Positions 5,490 through 6,106 of a stretch of 6,106 bases of DNA are shown here, piece by piece. The DNA lies in the NCBI GenBank assembly GCA_964465915.1, contig CAYXMJ010000179.1, forward strand, positions 1 to 6,106, written 5' to 3'. The translations under genes were made by a program, and so were the position numbers. This DNA is from CAVPHV01 sp964465915 (lineage in GTDB: Bacteria; Actinomycetota; Acidimicrobiia; Spongiisociales; UBA5794). Each line of letters starts with the position of its first letter. The first letter of the stretch is position 1. A model generated the notes under the pieces. It saw nothing but the letters and a program-made list of their open reading frames with translations, searched no databases and had not been told where the DNA came from.

Positions 5490-5837
5490 CGGCGGCGAAC
5501 TAAGCGGTGTGAGTGGTGCGGGGAAGAGTTCGCGACCGGCGGTCGCACCGGCCGACCGCCGAAGTATTGCCGACGGAGTCACCGCCAACGCCACTACGAA
5601 GCGAAGCGTCTCGGAAGCGGCCGAGGACTGTCCGCCGACGAGGTTCTGCTGGCACTCAGCGACTATGAACGTCTTCGAGACGCGCTATACGTGCTCGAGT
5701 CTGCCATCGAAGACGTGGCCATCGACCTCCGCGGAGCGCCGACCAAGGCGGACTACGCTGCCGCGGTCATCCACCTGCGGATGGCTGCGGTAGAGGCACT
5801 CGAAGCGTCACCGGAACCGGTCGCAATCGGAGATTGA
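5481..5837 (+). CDS. Cx2C/Cx3H zinc-finger protein, paralogue 2
   Basis: The 118-aa protein has the same build as 3431-3778. A basic start (MTQRRRTKR) leads to a probable zinc site of Cys10, Cys13, Cys30 and His34 in CEWCG and KYCRRSHRQRHYEAKR. The linker GLSADEVLL and a helical C-terminal half (about 55-112) follow, ending in a short acidic tail. Cys10-Cys30 spacing equals Cys7-Cys27 of the paralogue. Only one residue of gap is needed across the helical part. The start GTG 5481 lies inside the shared palindrome and has no ribosome binding site, so a leaderless or near-leaderless mRNA is likely. A nucleic-acid-binding regulator is plausible but unproven. It is divergent from ppk2. No known family name can be given from sequence alone. 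Confidence 0.83.
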   Translation: MTQRRRTKRCEWCGEEFATGGRTGRPPKYCRRSHRQRHYEAKRLGSGRGLSADEVLLALSDYERLRDALYVLESAIEDVAIDLRGAPTKADYAAAVIHLRMAAVEALEASPEPVAIGD

Positions 5838-5850
5838 GGGTTGGGGCCGA

Positions 5851-5867
5851 ATGGGGCTATGTCCCAT
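5851..5867 (+). terminator. Weak hairpin after paralogue 2
   Basis: ATGGG (5851-5855) and CCCAT (5863-5867) form a 5-bp stem 13 bases past the stop. CATAA (5865-5869) and TTATG (5876-5880) make an alternative hairpin directly behind it. Neither has a U tract. Confidence 0.25.
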
Positions 5868-5883
5868 AATCCACGTTATGTAA

Positions 5884-5918
5884 AGTCCCAAGTCCCAAGT
5901 CCCAAGTTGAGAGTTGAC
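5884..5918 (+). repeat. Heptanucleotide tandem repeat
   Basis: Three perfect AGTCCCA units (5884-5904) are followed by two diverged units, AGTTGAG and AGTTGAC (5905-5918), keeping the 7-nt period for five units. It is intergenic and no gene reads through it convincingly. Confidence 0.85.
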
Positions 5919-5941
5919 GACCCCTCTCTCCCGCTTTGTGC

Positions 5942-5983
5942 AACGACACGAGAATGTCAGTGGAAACGACACGGTTTGTCAGT
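5942..5983 (+). repeat. Pair of imperfect direct repeats, about 20 bp
   Basis: AACGACACG-AGAA-TGTCAGT (5942-5961) is followed by AACGACACG-GTT-TGTCAGT (5965-5983). The outer 9 and 7 bases are identical and the centre differs by one base in length. This could be a tandem operator or a remnant of a repeat. Confidence 0.7.
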
Positions 5984-6001
5984 CGATTTCGCGCCTTTTC
6001 G

Positions 6002-6014
6002 CCACGTTACGTGG
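6002..6014. repeat. 13-bp palindrome CCACGT-T-ACGTGG
   Basis: The arms are perfect around one central T. The left half, CCACGTTA, also occurs at 5871-5878. A protein-binding site is possible; there is no direct evidence. Confidence 0.5.
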
Positions 6015-6079
6015 TTGCAGCGGGCGGATCAATGACAGCAGCGAGGTTGTTTGCAGCGCCTGTTCCGCCAAGGGCCGCA

Positions 6080-6106
6080 ATGCGCATCCCCCCGGGGCGG
6101 TTCCTG
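6080..6106 (+). CDS. Possible 5' end of a gene leaving the window
   Basis: ATG 6080 is preceded by AAGGG at a 5-nt spacing, and nine codons (MRIPPGRFL) stay open to the window edge. The same frame is open from ATG 6032. Too short to identify, and it may be chance. Confidence 0.2.

Noticed and set aside
5297..5503. Short frame in the ppk2-paralogue 2 gap containing MSREELRPTARLEPLHAQ
   Set aside because: No ribosome binding site, mixed third-position GC, and it runs into the start of paralogue 2 in another frame.
5884..5983. CRISPR array
   Set aside because: The units are too short and contiguous, with no unique spacers, and there are no cas genes.
5841..6035. Frame running through the heptamer and direct repeats
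   Set aside because: Its translation is dictated by the repeats and shows no codon bias or ribosome binding site.

Overview
The window is GC-rich with strongly GC-biased third codon positions. It carries a deazaflavin/F420-type reductase family gene, a class I PPK2 and a DUF3179 lipoprotein. Several start codons have a TANNNT hexamer 6-8 nt upstream and no Shine-Dalgarno site, which is typical of leaderless transcripts. Together these suggest a high-GC actinobacterium, perhaps an Acidimicrobiia-like lineage. That placement is inference; no rRNA or marker gene is present.

Layout. 75-758 (+) is a Crp/Fnr-family regulator with a strong ribosome binding site. It converges on 786-1166 (-), a small four-helix membrane protein. 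Reading away from that gene, 1302-2558 (+) encodes a secreted lipoprotein with a DUF3179 domain. It ends 4 bases before the end of 2563-3039 (-), a YgjP/DUF45-type zinc metallopeptidase with HELAH. Divergent from the peptidase are 3157-3393 (+), a 78-aa unrecognised protein with a strong Shine-Dalgarno site, and 3431-3778 (+), a small Cx2C...Cx3H zinc-finger protein. On the minus strand follow a nitroreductase/F420-type reductase (3793-4173) and polyphosphate kinase 2 (4215-5126). A 237-bp stretch without a convincing gene (5223-5459) then leads to 5481-5837 (+), a clear paralogue of the first zinc-finger protein. The last 269 bases hold short tandem and direct repeats, a palindrome and possibly the first codons of a gene that leaves the window.

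The most notable signal is a near-identical 26-30 bp sequence in front of three genes: both zinc-finger paralogues and ppk2. It consists of an ACCYCTAA box, a variable 0-5 nt spacer, then CRTCACWGTGAYG, which contains the palindrome TCAC-W-GTGA. A GTG triplet sits at the same place in each copy, and it is the start codon of the second zinc-finger gene. This suggests one regulator or one promoter class shared by the paralogues and polyphosphate metabolism. The zinc-finger proteins themselves are possible binders. The copies at ppk2 and at the second paralogue face apart and form an imperfect inverted repeat of about 35 bp around the non-coding stretch.

The remaining genes look like ordinary chromosomal single-gene units. 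I see no phage, IS element, CRISPR array or defence system.
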